45,493 bases of DNA from Pseudomonadota bacterium (GCA_023424095.1 JAFAEG010000101.1:1-45493); one strand, 5' to 3'; shown: positions 5,816 to 15,102, counted from the stretch's first letter. The notes: generated by a model from the sequence alone, not told the origin. Program-made: numbers and translations.

Positions 5816-8316
5816 TATTCAGGCACCCACTGACCGTTGCGAAGGATGATGATCTGACCGTTCGGCCCTTTGGCGCGGGCGCCGTCTCGGATGGCGGGCG
5901 CGGCCTTCTGCTCGGCAGGTTTCTCTGCTGGCTTCTCAGCGGTGGCGGCAGCCGGGCGCTTGCCGGGGCCATGGAGAATGTCGAGGTAGGTTTCACGCAC
6001 GATCCCCAGATTGCGCTTGAACTGGTCAGCGCTTTGGGACTGCTTCAGACTCGCCAACGACGCGCCGAGAAGTGCAAGCTCGCGCTCTGTAACGCTGCCA
6101 AGAGCGCCACCAGTCGGAGACTGTGCACGCATCTCGTTGAGCTTGCCGAAGGCAACGTTGGCTTCGATCGTATCGACGAGGTTTGAAATGTCGTGCGCGG
6201 CCGTGCCCGGCAGCTTGGCGAGCCACGCCCCCGCGCCGCCTGTCGTCGGCAACGCCGCGCCAGCCATCGTCTTTTCGATAGTCGACACCGCATCCAAAAC
6301 GTTGTTGGTCTGAGCCTTGACCGTGGCGGCTTTGGCCTCTTGTGACTTCGCGTCTGCCGCGGCCTTTTCAGCCGCCGGGCCGCCGGGGATCGGGACCATG
6401 CGCAGGGGATTGCCCTGCGCATCACGCTCTACCTGGTAGCCAGCGGGGATCGAACCTTCATTCTTGACGGTGATGTCCGTTTTGCCGGCTCTGGCAAGCC
6501 GTTCCTTCATCTCAAGGATGCCCCCCGTGAAGCCTTCAGCCTTCGCCTGGAGGTGAGTTTTCTGCTCGCTGGTCAGCTTGGAATCTTCGAGCAATGCCGC
6601 GAATTGCTTTTCCGCCGCGTCCTTCATGACCTTGCTGACGCTGGGGTCCGCGAGCACGCGCAGGACGTTGCTGAATTGCGCGCGGGTTGTGGTCGTCGTC
6701 CCCTTGAGCGCCGGATCATTCATCACGGAGGCCGAAGCGGCGGGGGCCGCGGTCTCCGCGCCCTGCCCCGTCATGAGCCCCACGGCACCCTTATCCGCCG
6801 CCGCCGTGCGCGCCTGAGCAATCTGCGAGAGCGCCAGCTTGGCCGCGTCGGGGTTGGCGGAGAGCGCAACCGCCCGCTGCGGATCCATGCCCATGCGGAC
6901 GAACTCGTTCGCCATGGCGATGCGCCCCTGGCGCTCCAGCTCCCACTGCTGGTTCTGCGCCGCTCCCTTGCCGATGATTGCGAAGGGATCGCGAGGGGCC
7001 GCCGGGATAAGGGACTCGACACTTACCGGCTGTGCAGCCGCAGAAGGGCCGGAAGGAGCCGGCGCTGCGGGCGCTGTAGCGCCGGGGATACGGAACCCAC
7101 CAAGCCCGCCAAGACCGCCTTGCGCGGTCTCGACTGGCATCGTTTCCTGCCCCATGCCCGCCTGCTGCCGCAGGAACTCAAGCACGCCGGCATTGTCTGC
7201 GCTCGTGGTGTCGACCATCTGGCGTCGGGCCATGGGCATCTGTCCTTCAGCGGTAACGGCGGCGCGGGCCGGGCGATCAGCGGCAGGGCCGCGCCCGCGC
7301 TCCGCTGCGGCAACGAGTGTGGGGTTCATGGGCTGGCCGCTACCGGCCGGGCGGGAGCCGATAGGGGTATTCCCAACTGCCTCCGCCAGCGCGGCGTAAG
7401 GCGAGCCGCCCTTCGCGCCCCAGATGGCAGGCTTCCCGAAGCCGATATGCGTGGTCGTCGGGTTCATGTAGCCGGGCCCGGCGCCAATGCCTGTCACGCC
7501 ATTCTGGCGAGCCTGCCGCACGATCTGCTGCAGGACCGGGATGTCGTTGGGATTCTCCCAGGAGAGTGGCTTGCCGTTGCGCAGGAACTGCACGTCACCC
7601 GCGCCGCCGTGGTCATGGCGGGTCGAGCCGGTGCGACGCCTGCCCTCGCCAATCCCTTCCTGCCCGCCGGAATTGACGCGCATCGTGATGCCCATCTGCG
7701 GCAGGAAGCTCATCGCGCTGACGAGTTCGGGCTGAAGCGGCTTGTTGCGGATGGCGCTCTGGTTCGCATAGGCCACCCAAGTGCCGTCCTGGGCCTGCGG
7801 CTTGGCTGAGGCCGGCTCACTTGCCTGCGGCTGAGCGCCGCCGGGGGGCTTCAGGTGGCGAAAGACGTTCTGGACGTAATTTGGGTCGCCGCCGCCGTTG
7901 TACGCTGCGAGCGCCTTGGCAACCTGCTGTGGGTCATCCCAGTTCTGGACGCCTTCACTTTTCGCTCGCGCCGCGAGGTAGCGCGCGCCAAAGCGGATGT
8001 TTTCGGCCGGATCAGTCAGCTTGGCGGGATCGATCGGCTCGACGCCATAGCCGGGCTTTGCAGCCGTGCTAGGCTGGATCTGCATCAGCCCCACGCCGCC
8101 GGTCTTGCTGACGACATCCGGGTTGAAAGAACTCTCCTGCATCGTCTGCGCCTTGAGGATGGCGGCAGGGATGCCGGTCTCCTTCGACACCTCGTCATAG
8201 ATAGTGTCGTAGCGGCTGTAGGGGTCAGCCGGGGGCTGTGGTGGCGCGGACGGCGGCACCATGCCCAGGCTCGGAGGCTGCGCCAAGCCGCCTTCAAAGA
8301 GGTCGAGAAGCCCCAT
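5815..8316 (-). CDS. Internal virion protein with transglycosylase and M15-like peptidase domains
   Basis: An 833-residue protein. Residues 35-155 form a soluble lytic transglycosylase (SLT) domain: catalytic Glu61 in MQESSFNP, then GGVGLMQIQPST and AKALAAYNGGG. Residues 215-295 resemble a zinc D,D-carboxypeptidase/M15 fold, with STRHDHGGAGDVQF (His234, Asp241) and a later TTTHIGFG (His290). The rest is Ala/Gln-rich and helical. In the T7 gp16 manner it probably enters the cell envelope and opens peptidoglycan for DNA passage, here perhaps cutting both glycan and peptide. Start chosen at 8316 (ATG, MGLLDLFEGG) one base after the upstream stop; a TTG at 8328 is less likely. Confidence 0.85.
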   Translation of the reverse strand: MGLLDLFEGGLAQPPSLGMVPPSAPPQPPADPYSRYDTIYDEVSKETGIPAAILKAQTMQESSFNPDVVSKTGGVGLMQIQPSTAAKPGYGVEPIDPAKLTDPAENIRFGARYLAARAKSEGVQNWDDPQQVAKALAAYNGGGDPNYVQNVFRHLKPPGGAQPQASEPASAKPQAQDGTWVAYANQSAIRNKPLQPELVSAMSFLPQMGITMRVNSGGQEGIGEGRRRTGSTRHDHGGAGDVQFLRNGKPLSWENPNDIPVLQQIVRQARQNGVTGIGAGPGYMNPTTTHIGFGKPAIWGAKGGSPYAALAEAVGNTPIGSRPAGSGQPMNPTLVAAAERGRGPAADRPARAAVTAEGQMPMARRQMVDTTSADNAGVLEFLRQQAGMGQETMPVETAQGGLGGLGGFRIPGATAPAAPAPSGPSAAAQPVSVESLIPAAPRDPFAIIGKGAAQNQQWELERQGRIAMANEFVRMGMDPQRAVALSANPDAAKLALSQIAQARTAAADKGAVGLMTGQGAETAAPAASASVMNDPALKGTTTTTRAQFSNVLRVLADPSVSKVMKDAAEKQFAALLEDSKLTSEQKTHLQAKAEGFTGGILEMKERLARAGKTDITVKNEGSIPAGYQVERDAQGNPLRMVPIPGGPAAEKAAADAKSQEAKAATVKAQTNNVLDAVSTIEKTMAGAALPTTGGAGAWLAKLPGTAAHDISNLVDTIEANVAFGKLNEMRAQSPTGGALGSVTERELALLGASLASLKQSQSADQFKRNLGIVRETYLDILHGPGKRPAAATAEKPAEKPAEQKAAPAIRDGARAKGPNGQIIILRNGQWVPE

Positions 8317-8317
8317 G

Positions 8318-9223
8318 TCAGCCCCCAAACAGACCCTTGATGCCAGACAGCGCGCTAATGCCGCCCGTCAGCATCGATAGCGGGCTCTGCGTGCTCTCCG
8401 TCTCCTTCTGCCCCACGGTCTGGCTGTTCATCTGCTTCGGCGTGAGCCCCATCAGCATCTGCAGCATGGTCCACGGCACATCGAGCGCGGACTGTGCGAA
8501 CTGCTGCTGCTGCCCGCCGCCCTGCAAGAGCTGCTGCAGCGCGGACATCTCACGCGCCTGCTGCGTCGTGCGCAGCGCGTCGTTGACCTGCGTCGCCTTC
8601 AGCCCGTAATCGGCGCCGGTGGTGCGCATGGTGTTCTCTGCCGCCGTATTGGCGAGGTTGGTCTGCTGCTGCATCTGCGCGTTGGCGAGAGCCGTCGCCG
8701 TGGCCTTGTCGTAGCCAGCCGCCATGAGAGCGCCAACCGTGGATGCGACATTTTCGCCGAACGAGCGATCGAGCTGCCCGCGCGCAATGGCGTCGCCGGA
8801 GCCACCAAGCCCGCCCTGCGCCGCGTATTTTGCGCCGATCGCCGCCGCCGCGTTATCCCGCTCGCCACGCATCTTCGCGACGGTCGGGTCAACCACGCTC
8901 TGCATGTACGGGTTCATGAAGGCCTGGATGGCCCCAGGCGTGACCTGCGCGGCGCTCCCCATGGCCGCCGTCAGGTTCGGGCTCCCCGGTGCCGTCAGCG
9001 GCGAGGCGGTATAGGCATTACGCGCCGTGGTGCGCGCAAGGTCAAAGCCCTTGAGCTGGTCGGTCGTCAGGCCCGCCACGGCGTATTGCGGGTTGCGCAG
9101 GAAATTCTCCAGCATCCCGGTGCCGGTCTGGTAGGTGTTCTGCTGCGCGTCCTGCGTCCACTGCGGGTAGCTCGTCTGGGACTGCTCGGTGCTCGACTGC
9201 GTGCTGGTGCCCAAATTCGGCAT
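8318..9223 (-). CDS. Gln/Ala-rich virion protein, probable ejection protein
   Basis: A 301-residue protein with a Ser/Thr/Gln-rich N-terminus, a conserved-looking centre (AIQAFMNPYMQSVVDPTVAK) and a helical Gln/Ala-rich C-terminal half. A glycine-rich end (GISALSGIKGLFGG) could insert into membranes. The composition and the place directly upstream of the transglycosylase gene match the smaller internal core proteins of podoviruses. No catalytic motif. The stop is one base before the ATG of the next gene. Confidence 0.7.
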   Translation of the reverse strand: MPNLGTSTQSSTEQSQTSYPQWTQDAQQNTYQTGTGMLENFLRNPQYAVAGLTTDQLKGFDLARTTARNAYTASPLTAPGSPNLTAAMGSAAQVTPGAIQAFMNPYMQSVVDPTVAKMRGERDNAAAAIGAKYAAQGGLGGSGDAIARGQLDRSFGENVASTVGALMAAGYDKATATALANAQMQQQTNLANTAAENTMRTTGADYGLKATQVNDALRTTQQAREMSALQQLLQGGGQQQQFAQSALDVPWTMLQMLMGLTPKQMNSQTVGQKETESTQSPLSMLTGGISALSGIKGLFGG

Positions 9224-9224
9224 A

Positions 9225-9596
9225 TCAAAGATCCTTCAGGACATTGACGCTGACGGTGGAGTAACCGGGCAGCTTCCTCGCCCAACCGGGGCGCGCCATG
9301 TCGACGCCGATGCTGTTGGCGCCAAGCTTCTTCGCCCAAGCCTCGATCTGAGGGACGAGCTGCAAAATTTCGTCGAGGTTACCGCCGGTCAGCCAGCCGT
9401 TGACGTGCTTGTACCCGGTAGGGAACACCTTGATCTCGGTCACGATGGCAGCGTTCGGGCTCGACCAGAGTTGAACCTTTCGCGCCTCAAGCGCCTCCCA
9501 GACGTGCCGCTTGCGATGCGTATCGCCATGAACCGTGAGGGCCGGCTTCAGCAGAGGCCAGACTCTGGAAAATTCCGACTTTAGAGATGATTGCAT
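9225..9596 (-). CDS. GNAT-like phage protein, 123 aa
   Basis: A short protein of a type common next to podovirus tail genes, with the pattern KVQLWSSPNAAIVTEI, WLTGGNLDEILQLVPQIEAW and GWARKLPGYSTV. I recognise this layout as a divergent GNAT acetyltransferase-like fold often annotated only as a phage protein. Its role is unknown; in virion operons it may be structural rather than enzymatic. The gene is separated from the next upstream virion gene by an oppositely oriented HNH gene. Confidence 0.65.
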   Translation of the reverse strand: MQSSLKSEFSRVWPLLKPALTVHGDTHRKRHVWEALEARKVQLWSSPNAAIVTEIKVFPTGYKHVNGWLTGGNLDEILQLVPQIEAWAKKLGANSIGVDMARPGWARKLPGYSTVSVNVLKDL

Positions 9597-9650
9597 GGTT
9601 CTTTGTGCGAACCTCTGTTAGAATCAAGATCCCGAAAGGACGCATCATAA

Positions 9651-10175
9651 ATGGACAAGTACGCCCTTATAGAAGACCGGGTCGAAGACCTCTTCGATTA
9701 CTGTCAAGAGACCGGAATTCTCATATGGAAGCGGAGATCGAATAGCCCGAACCCGATGTATGAGAAGCGATGGAACGCCAGAAATGCTGGTAAGACAGCG
9801 GGCTACGTCAACGGCAAAGGGTACGTGATGTTGCAGATCGACAAGGTGAATTATTTGGCGCACCGCATTATCTGGAGGATGGTGACGGGCAGTTGGCCAC
9901 TTTCAGAAATCGACCATATTAACTTGGTGCGGCATGATAACCGGTGGTCAAACCTACGCGAGGCGACCACTGTTCAGAACGGGTGGAACAAACGACGCCG
10001 CGTAAGCAAGTTTGGCCTACCGCCCGGCGTCGCGCGGAATAGATCAAAATTCAGCGCGAAGCTCTGGTCCGATGGCAAGTGGAAATGCCTCGGCACCTTT
10101 GAAACCCCCTCCGAAGCGGGTGAAGTGTACATTCGCGCGGCCAAGGCGCAGCGGGGAGAATTCTACCGGCTCTAG
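9651..10175 (+). CDS. HNH endonuclease with AP2 DNA-binding domain
   Basis: A 174-residue protein. The HNH core spans about residues 70-113 (His71 in LAHRIIW, IDHIN with Asp88-His89, NLREAT with Asn101), followed by an AP2-type domain at about 120-168 (LPPGVARNRSKFSAKLW...GTFETPSEA). This is the free-standing homing-type endonuclease seen in many phages. It lies antisense to the late genes, filling the gap between the tail protein and the GNAT-like protein, which looks like an insertion. AAGGA lies about 10 nt before the ATG. A relative is at 36332-36811. Confidence 0.88.
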   Translation: MDKYALIEDRVEDLFDYCQETGILIWKRRSNSPNPMYEKRWNARNAGKTAGYVNGKGYVMLQIDKVNYLAHRIIWRMVTGSWPLSEIDHINLVRHDNRWSNLREATTVQNGWNKRRRVSKFGLPPGVARNRSKFSAKLWSDGKWKCLGTFETPSEAGEVYIRAAKAQRGEFYRL

Positions 10176-10195
10176 CTCAAACTCGTCTCTCAGGG

Positions 10196-12340
10196 TCATC
10201 TGCGGGCGCCGGTCTTCTCGACATCGAGGCGCAAGGCCCCGAGCCGCCAGAATGAGGGGTTGTCGTTCGATGCCAGCCGGATCGCGCCTTGCCGCCCCAT
10301 GCGGCGCATCCTCAGCACCTGCGTCGTCGGGTTCGCGACATGGCTGGAGCCTGACAGCGTCGGCCCGTTCGGGAAGGTCTTCGTCTGGATGGTGAAGGTT
10401 ACCGCCCCGGCCTGGTCGTCGAAGTCAGGGACGATCCCCTTGATCGCGAAGAGATGGTCTCCATCCTCGATGTCGAAATAGCTCGACTGCAGATGCGCCT
10501 TCAGCGCGCCGCCGTTGGCCGTGGTGCCGCGCTCATGGAAGTAGATATAGCCGTCAGTCCCGAAGGCGACGGGGGTGGCGTAGATGCCGGCCCGCAGCCA
10601 GGTCGAGCGGTTGAAAGTGCCGGTCGTCCAGTGGTTTTCCAACCAGTTGAAGGCGACATAGCGCGAGCATTCCGAGCCATCGCGGCGGTCAGGATAGAAC
10701 CACCAGACCTCCGAGAATTCGCCATTGATGCCGCAATAGGTCTTTTCCTCCTGAGCGGGCGTCAGATTCTCGGATACGTCGCGGCGCACGCGACACTCGA
10801 TGACCTGCGGGATCGCGCCCTGGAAGATGTAGAAATTGCCGTTGTTGGACAGCCAGAAGGCGATGCCGTTGTGCTCGACCGCTGCGTTCATGCCGATCAG
10901 CCCGCAGCCGGTGCCGAGCAGGTCGGATGAGAAAGCCGCGCCGGCCTCTCCCTGCCACTGCAGGCGGAACAGGCCATCATCCCCCCAGATAAGATCCTGC
11001 TGCCTTGTGGCGATGCCACGCACCAGCCTGCCGCCACCGCCACGCAGGATGATCTCGGAGGCAAGGTTGTCGGTGTCCGGCACCCATGTACGGAAATTGC
11101 CGATGTCGGAGTTGCGGACGGCGTTCGGGTTATAGTCACCATCGACCTCGAACGTGCCGACCGCCACCACGACGCCGTTGGGATCGACGAACATGGACTG
11201 CATAATGCGCGGCGCTTCCGGCACCAGGATCGCCTTGGAGACGAGTTCGATCGAGACGTCATCGACCGTGCCGGCGAAGGTAGAATCCCCCTCGAAGCAG
11301 ATGTCGACCGGCGTCGCGGGCATGATGAAGGTACGCGAATAGGTGCCGCTGACATCGATCGCGGTCGAAGCGGTGCCGACATCGACCACAGCAGGCGGAT
11401 CGCCCGCATTGACGCGGAATTTCAGCGTTCCGGCAGTGCGTGTGACCTTGGCCTTGACGCGATAGACATAGCCCGGCTTGGCGATGCCGACGACGTTCTG
11501 AGAGAGGATCGAGGCGGTGCCGGCCGTCTTGGTGGCGACGCCTGAGCCGATCGCCCACCCGGTGCCCTTTGCCCAGATCGTATCCGTGGCAAAGTCGCCA
11601 TTCTCGATGATGTCGGGATAGCTGGTCTGGGGCTGCCAGATATAGAGCCCGCCGCCGCGACGGTTGGCGAGCAGGATCTCTCCCAGGCTGTCCAGCGACC
11701 AGACGGCCGGGAGGTAGTCGGTCTGCGAGGACAAGCCGTAGACGCCCACGCCATAGGCGCCGGTGCCGTAGCCAAGGCCGCCCGTGCCATCCACCAGCCC
11801 CGCCTGCCATGCCGCCACATAGTCGACCGCACCGCCACCAGTGGCGTCGCTGGAGGCCGCGGAGGTGTGCGTGATCGTGTAGCTGTCGCGGGTGATTACG
11901 GCGGTGACGGCGTATGTGCCGTCGATGGTGATACCGCCTACAGCCACCGCATGGCTGTAGGTAACCTCCTGGTCAGCGTAGAAGCCGTGCTCCTTGTGCT
12001 CGACCGTGACCACTGCCGAGCCATTCGTCGTCGTGAACGGGTCGACCAGCACGCCTTCTGAAAAGTCCGGGGTGATGTCGAGGATCTGACCGCCGCTATA
12101 GGCATAGAGCTTTTCAGCCGTCCCAAAGGCGATTTGCTTCTGCCCCATCAGGTCGGTCCAAGCATGGCCGCCGCGCACGATGCCGCTGAACTTGTTCACG
12201 GTCGCGGTTTCCCAGCCGCCGATCGTCTGCGGGCGCCCCTGCCGGAAGCGCACCTTGTCCGCGTCGACCCAGCCGCCTTCGGAGGCCAGAGGGGTATCGT
12301 CCTTGATGATGCCGGGCGCGAACTCGACCTTGCTCAGCAT
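10196..12340 (-). CDS. Podovirus tail/stabilisation-like protein with two inserted domains
   Basis: A 714-residue virion protein starting MLSKVEFAPG, with RFRQGRPQTIGGWE at about 31-44 and WSLDSLGEILLAN further on, a pattern I know from podophage tail proteins in the tubular/stabilisation position. Two insertions stand out: residues about 100-172 look like an Ig-like or adhesin module (VVTVEHKEHGF...GTYAVTAV), and residues about 245-368 resemble a CBM4/9-like jelly roll (IIENGDFATDTIW...TVDDVSIEL). Both could contact cell-surface sugars. The start at 12340 overlaps the upstream stop as TGATG; an upstream in-frame start gives an unconvincing extension. Confidence 0.8.
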   Translation of the reverse strand: MLSKVEFAPGIIKDDTPLASEGGWVDADKVRFRQGRPQTIGGWETATVNKFSGIVRGGHAWTDLMGQKQIAFGTAEKLYAYSGGQILDITPDFSEGVLVDPFTTTNGSAVVTVEHKEHGFYADQEVTYSHAVAVGGITIDGTYAVTAVITRDSYTITHTSAASSDATGGGAVDYVAAWQAGLVDGTGGLGYGTGAYGVGVYGLSSQTDYLPAVWSLDSLGEILLANRRGGGLYIWQPQTSYPDIIENGDFATDTIWAKGTGWAIGSGVATKTAGTASILSQNVVGIAKPGYVYRVKAKVTRTAGTLKFRVNAGDPPAVVDVGTASTAIDVSGTYSRTFIMPATPVDICFEGDSTFAGTVDDVSIELVSKAILVPEAPRIMQSMFVDPNGVVVAVGTFEVDGDYNPNAVRNSDIGNFRTWVPDTDNLASEIILRGGGGRLVRGIATRQQDLIWGDDGLFRLQWQGEAGAAFSSDLLGTGCGLIGMNAAVEHNGIAFWLSNNGNFYIFQGAIPQVIECRVRRDVSENLTPAQEEKTYCGINGEFSEVWWFYPDRRDGSECSRYVAFNWLENHWTTGTFNRSTWLRAGIYATPVAFGTDGYIYFHERGTTANGGALKAHLQSSYFDIEDGDHLFAIKGIVPDFDDQAGAVTFTIQTKTFPNGPTLSGSSHVANPTTQVLRMRRMGRQGAIRLASNDNPSFWRLGALRLDVEKTGARR

Positions 12341-13146
12341 CAGGCGGGGCTCCACGGGTTCTTCGCGCCGAAGACACCGCCCCACTGGCTGCCCTGCGTC
12401 CCACCCTGCGGCTGGCTGCCGGTCGGGCTATAGGCACCCACGCTGTTGCCCTGCCCCGGCTGGCCGAAGCCCGGCGTGCCCCAAGGCTGCGCCCACGGCA
12501 TTGCCACGCTCGGAAGCGATGGATCAGTCGGCATTCCCCCGAGGCCACCGAGACCGCCAGTGCTCTGCCCGCTGATCTGGCTGCTGAACGGGTCGGAATA
12601 GCTGGCGTCGATGATGCCGCCGGCGAAGCCGCCGCCCGCCTGCTGATTGTAGGCCTGCTGCTGGCGGGTCTGGTTGGCGCTGAATGCGTCGAAGGCCGAT
12701 TTTTGCTTCTGGAAACCGCTGTTCAGCGATTCAAGCTGCCCCTGGATGCCCGCTGCGACCTTTGTGGGGTCGTAGTCCTGGACGCCCCTCAGCCCCTCGA
12801 ACTGGTTGATATAGGCCGTATCGTAGGCGTTGCCGCCCGAGAGGATGGTTGGCGCAACGTCCCGCGCATACTCCTGTCGATACCAGTCCTGCTGCTCCTG
12901 CGTGTTCCAGATCGGATTATACGTCGCCTGCTGCTTGAAGAACTCGTCGAAAGCGCCGGAATTGGCGTGCGCCGTGGTCTGTTGCTGGGCGTACTCCATC
13001 GGCGTCGCGATGTTCTGCTGCTGCCATTCGAGCGCGGCGCGCTGCGCCTCATAGGCCCGCTGCGCAGCCTGGAACTCCTCCTGGACCTGCTGCGGAGACT
13101 TGACGACCTGGCTTTCCTGGCGGGGCGGCGAGCCGAAATTGATCAT
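12340..13146 (-). CDS. Gln/Gly-rich virion protein
   Basis: A 268-residue protein with a helical Gln/Ala-rich N-terminal half (QEEFQAAQRAYEAQRAALEW) and a low-complexity Gly/Ser/Gln/Pro C-terminal half (STGGLGGLGGMPTDP). The start at 13146 is set by GGAGG about 8 nt upstream. Position between tail genes and composition suggest a minor tail or core protein. No recognised domain. Confidence 0.7.
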   Translation of the reverse strand: MINFGSPPRQESQVVKSPQQVQEEFQAAQRAYEAQRAALEWQQQNIATPMEYAQQQTTAHANSGAFDEFFKQQATYNPIWNTQEQQDWYRQEYARDVAPTILSGGNAYDTAYINQFEGLRGVQDYDPTKVAAGIQGQLESLNSGFQKQKSAFDAFSANQTRQQQAYNQQAGGGFAGGIIDASYSDPFSSQISGQSTGGLGGLGGMPTDPSLPSVAMPWAQPWGTPGFGQPGQGNSVGAYSPTGSQPQGGTQGSQWGGVFGAKNPWSPA

Positions 13147-13148
13147 TC

Positions 13149-13457
13149 TCAGTCCTCCGGCCATGCGGCGATCACCGCGTCAGCGCCATTCGGGAGATGC
13201 CCGGCAGCCTCCATGGCAGCGAGACCCTGCTGTGTGAGGTCGTGGTCGCGCTCGACCTGCGTCGCGAGGTCGAAGAACACCCAGAAGTCAGCGAGCGCGG
13301 GGTCTGACTTCGCCGCTGCGACCGAAGGCATGCCCCCGACCGAGGCCGCGAGCATGGTGAATTCCAGCTTGGTCAGGATGCGGGGCGCGCGCTGGGGAGC
13401 GGGGAGATCGCGTTCCTCGACGAGGAAGCCGTTCAGATCATAGATACGGTGCTTCAT
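13149..13457 (-). CDS. Hypothetical protein, 102 aa, in tail cluster
   Basis: A 102-residue protein beginning MKHRIYDLNGFLVEERDLP. It has a helical middle (TKLEFTMLAASVGG) and a C-terminus containing FDLATQVERDHDLT and GLAAMEAAG. The pattern recalls small phage proteins encoded beside tail-fibre genes, but no function is known to me. The start overlaps the upstream stop as ATGA. Confidence 0.65.
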   Translation of the reverse strand: MKHRIYDLNGFLVEERDLPAPQRAPRILTKLEFTMLAASVGGMPSVAAAKSDPALADFWVFFDLATQVERDHDLTQQGLAAMEAAGHLPNGADAVIAAWPED

Positions 13458-14047
13458 GCTACCCTCGCAACGAGGACGGGGACGAGGTTGGAGCTGGTGG
13501 GTGCCGTAGCAGTGGAGGGTAGAGCGCCATAGGTCAGCGAGGCATAGTTCACGAGCGCAAGGCCGGTGCTGGCAGACGCCGCACCTTGCAACCCCCACGT
13601 TGCCTCCAGCCCATTGGCGGCCGTAGAGACTCGTGCCGTCACTGATCCGTCAGTGAGCGTGGCGAACCAATACCACCCACGAGCAAGCGGGGTCGTCGCT
13701 ATCGATCCCTGGTTCATCGCTCCTGATGCGCCGATGGTGATCTCTCCGGCGGCCACAACCAGAGCCCCCGGAGCGCCGCCTTGGTTTGAGTAAATGCCGA
13801 CGCGGACCTTCCGCCCAGAATCTGAGGTCCCGGTGTTCTCAAATACGATTGCGTCAAGCGACACGTCGCTGTGTAGATAGACCGGTGTATAGTAAACTTG
13901 ATTGCCAGTCAGGGCCGAGGCGGTTGTCGCCGTCCCGGCCTTTAATGCAGTTACATTGTAATACTTGCCCGACGCATACCCCATATGCGGCGCGGTATAG
14001 ATTCCGGTTCCGCCACCGCCGCCAAACAGCCCTGAAAACGTGGTCAT
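13454..14047 (-). CDS. Tail appendage-type protein, 197 aa
   Basis: A 197-residue protein rich in Gly, Ser, Thr and Ala with alternating beta-like segments (YYTPVYLHSDVSLDAIVFEN, VRVGIYSNQGGAPG), the composition of phage tail decorations. It follows the tail-fibre gene with an ATGA overlap and precedes a 102-aa protein. It may be a receptor-binding or fibre-tip protein; no domain is recognised with certainty. Confidence 0.7.
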   Translation of the reverse strand: MTTFSGLFGGGGGTGIYTAPHMGYASGKYYNVTALKAGTATTASALTGNQVYYTPVYLHSDVSLDAIVFENTGTSDSGRKVRVGIYSNQGGAPGALVVAAGEITIGASGAMNQGSIATTPLARGWYWFATLTDGSVTARVSTAANGLEATWGLQGAASASTGLALVNYASLTYGALPSTATAPTSSNLVPVLVARVA

Positions 14048-15102
14048 CGAAACTGCCCCGGAATGGCGCGCCATGCGTTCGTCCCGGTGCAGACGAGCGT
14101 CACAAGCGCGTAGTTGCTGTCGAGGGTGAGGTTTTCGGCCGCGCCGCTGATGGTCGAGCCGTTGCGACCGATCGTGACATCGGAGGCGCCAATCCGCGCC
14201 ACCACGATCTGGTCATCAGTGGCGGGAGAGGCCGGCAGCGTCACCGTGAAGCCCCCGCCCGAGCTGTCAGCGATGATCTGGTCGCCTGATGCCGCGTTGT
14301 AGGCGCCCGTTTTGACGGCCCAGACCCCCACGAGGTTGGCGATGTGGCCTGAGGCATTGCGAGAGGGGATCTTGTTTGCGCCCGTGCCGGTATCGACATC
14401 GACCGCCATGTCGCCATCGGTAAAGCTGCCCGAGACGATCGTGCCGGCGCCGTTGATGAGCGCAGGGATGTCGGACTCAGCCCAGCCCGCGCCGCCCAGA
14501 TCGGGGTCGCCGTACCACTTCAGGAAACGCCCCACTGTGGACCCGTTCGCCAGCACGCCCTTGTTGGCGATGCCGGCGGCGTAGGCGCGCACCGCGTCGA
14601 CCTGCTTCTTGGTGGCGGCGTCCTGATCAGCGGTCGCGTCTGCGAGGTCTGTAATCTTCTTGCTATTCAGCGAGACGTTGGCAGCAGCAGCCTTGATCTT
14701 GTCGAGCGTCGGGTCGGCAGCAAAAGTGTCGGTGCCGTCGCAATAGACGAGCGTGATAAGCCCAGCCCGCACCGTCGCAGCAGCGCCCCCCGCCGTGCCG
14801 ATCGTCTGTGAAGCGTTCGTGCTGTTGGCGACGAGATAGGTCTTGGTGACGCTGGGGATGGTGATCTTGTGGGTTGCGCCGGGCGTGCCTGTCAGCACCA
14901 GCACGGCGGAGCGTGCCTCGTCCTGCACATAGTTCGACGAAGCCAGCGTGTAGTTGCCGGTCACGACCTTGGTGAAGACCTGCGCGATGCCCTCTTCGAG
15001 CCGCTTCAGCGCCTCGTTGAGCCTCGTATCGCCCCAGGTCGAAAGGTTCTCGCCAAGGGCCTGCAGTTCAGCCCTCAGAAGCGGGGATGGCGTGCTGGGC
15101 AA
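14044..15102 (-). CDS. Tail fibre protein
   Basis: A 352-residue protein. The centre carries KITDLADATADQDAATKKQV, the collar signature found in many phage tail fibres (known pattern ITxLAxPTxxxDAATKxYVD). A beta-rich C-terminal region follows (SGDQIIADSSGGGFTVTLPA) and the N-terminus (about 1-50) is helical and probably attaches to the virion. The start is TTG at 15102, supported by GGAGGG 8 nt upstream; the TAA of the 46-aa gene directly precedes it. Tail fibres decide host recognition. Confidence 0.85.
   Translation of the reverse strand: MPSTPSPLLRAELQALGENLSTWGDTRLNEALKRLEEGIAQVFTKVVTGNYTLASSNYVQDEARSAVLVLTGTPGATHKITIPSVTKTYLVANSTNASQTIGTAGGAAATVRAGLITLVYCDGTDTFAADPTLDKIKAAAANVSLNSKKITDLADATADQDAATKKQVDAVRAYAAGIANKGVLANGSTVGRFLKWYGDPDLGGAGWAESDIPALINGAGTIVSGSFTDGDMAVDVDTGTGANKIPSRNASGHIANLVGVWAVKTGAYNAASGDQIIADSSGGGFTVTLPASPATDDQIVVARIGASDVTIGRNGSTISGAAENLTLDSNYALVTLVCTGTNAWRAIPGQFR

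Noticed and set aside
6553..7809. 418-codon open frame on the plus strand
   Set aside because: Antisense shadow of the transglycosylase gene, Arg/Leu/Gly-rich, no ribosome site and no recognisable domain.
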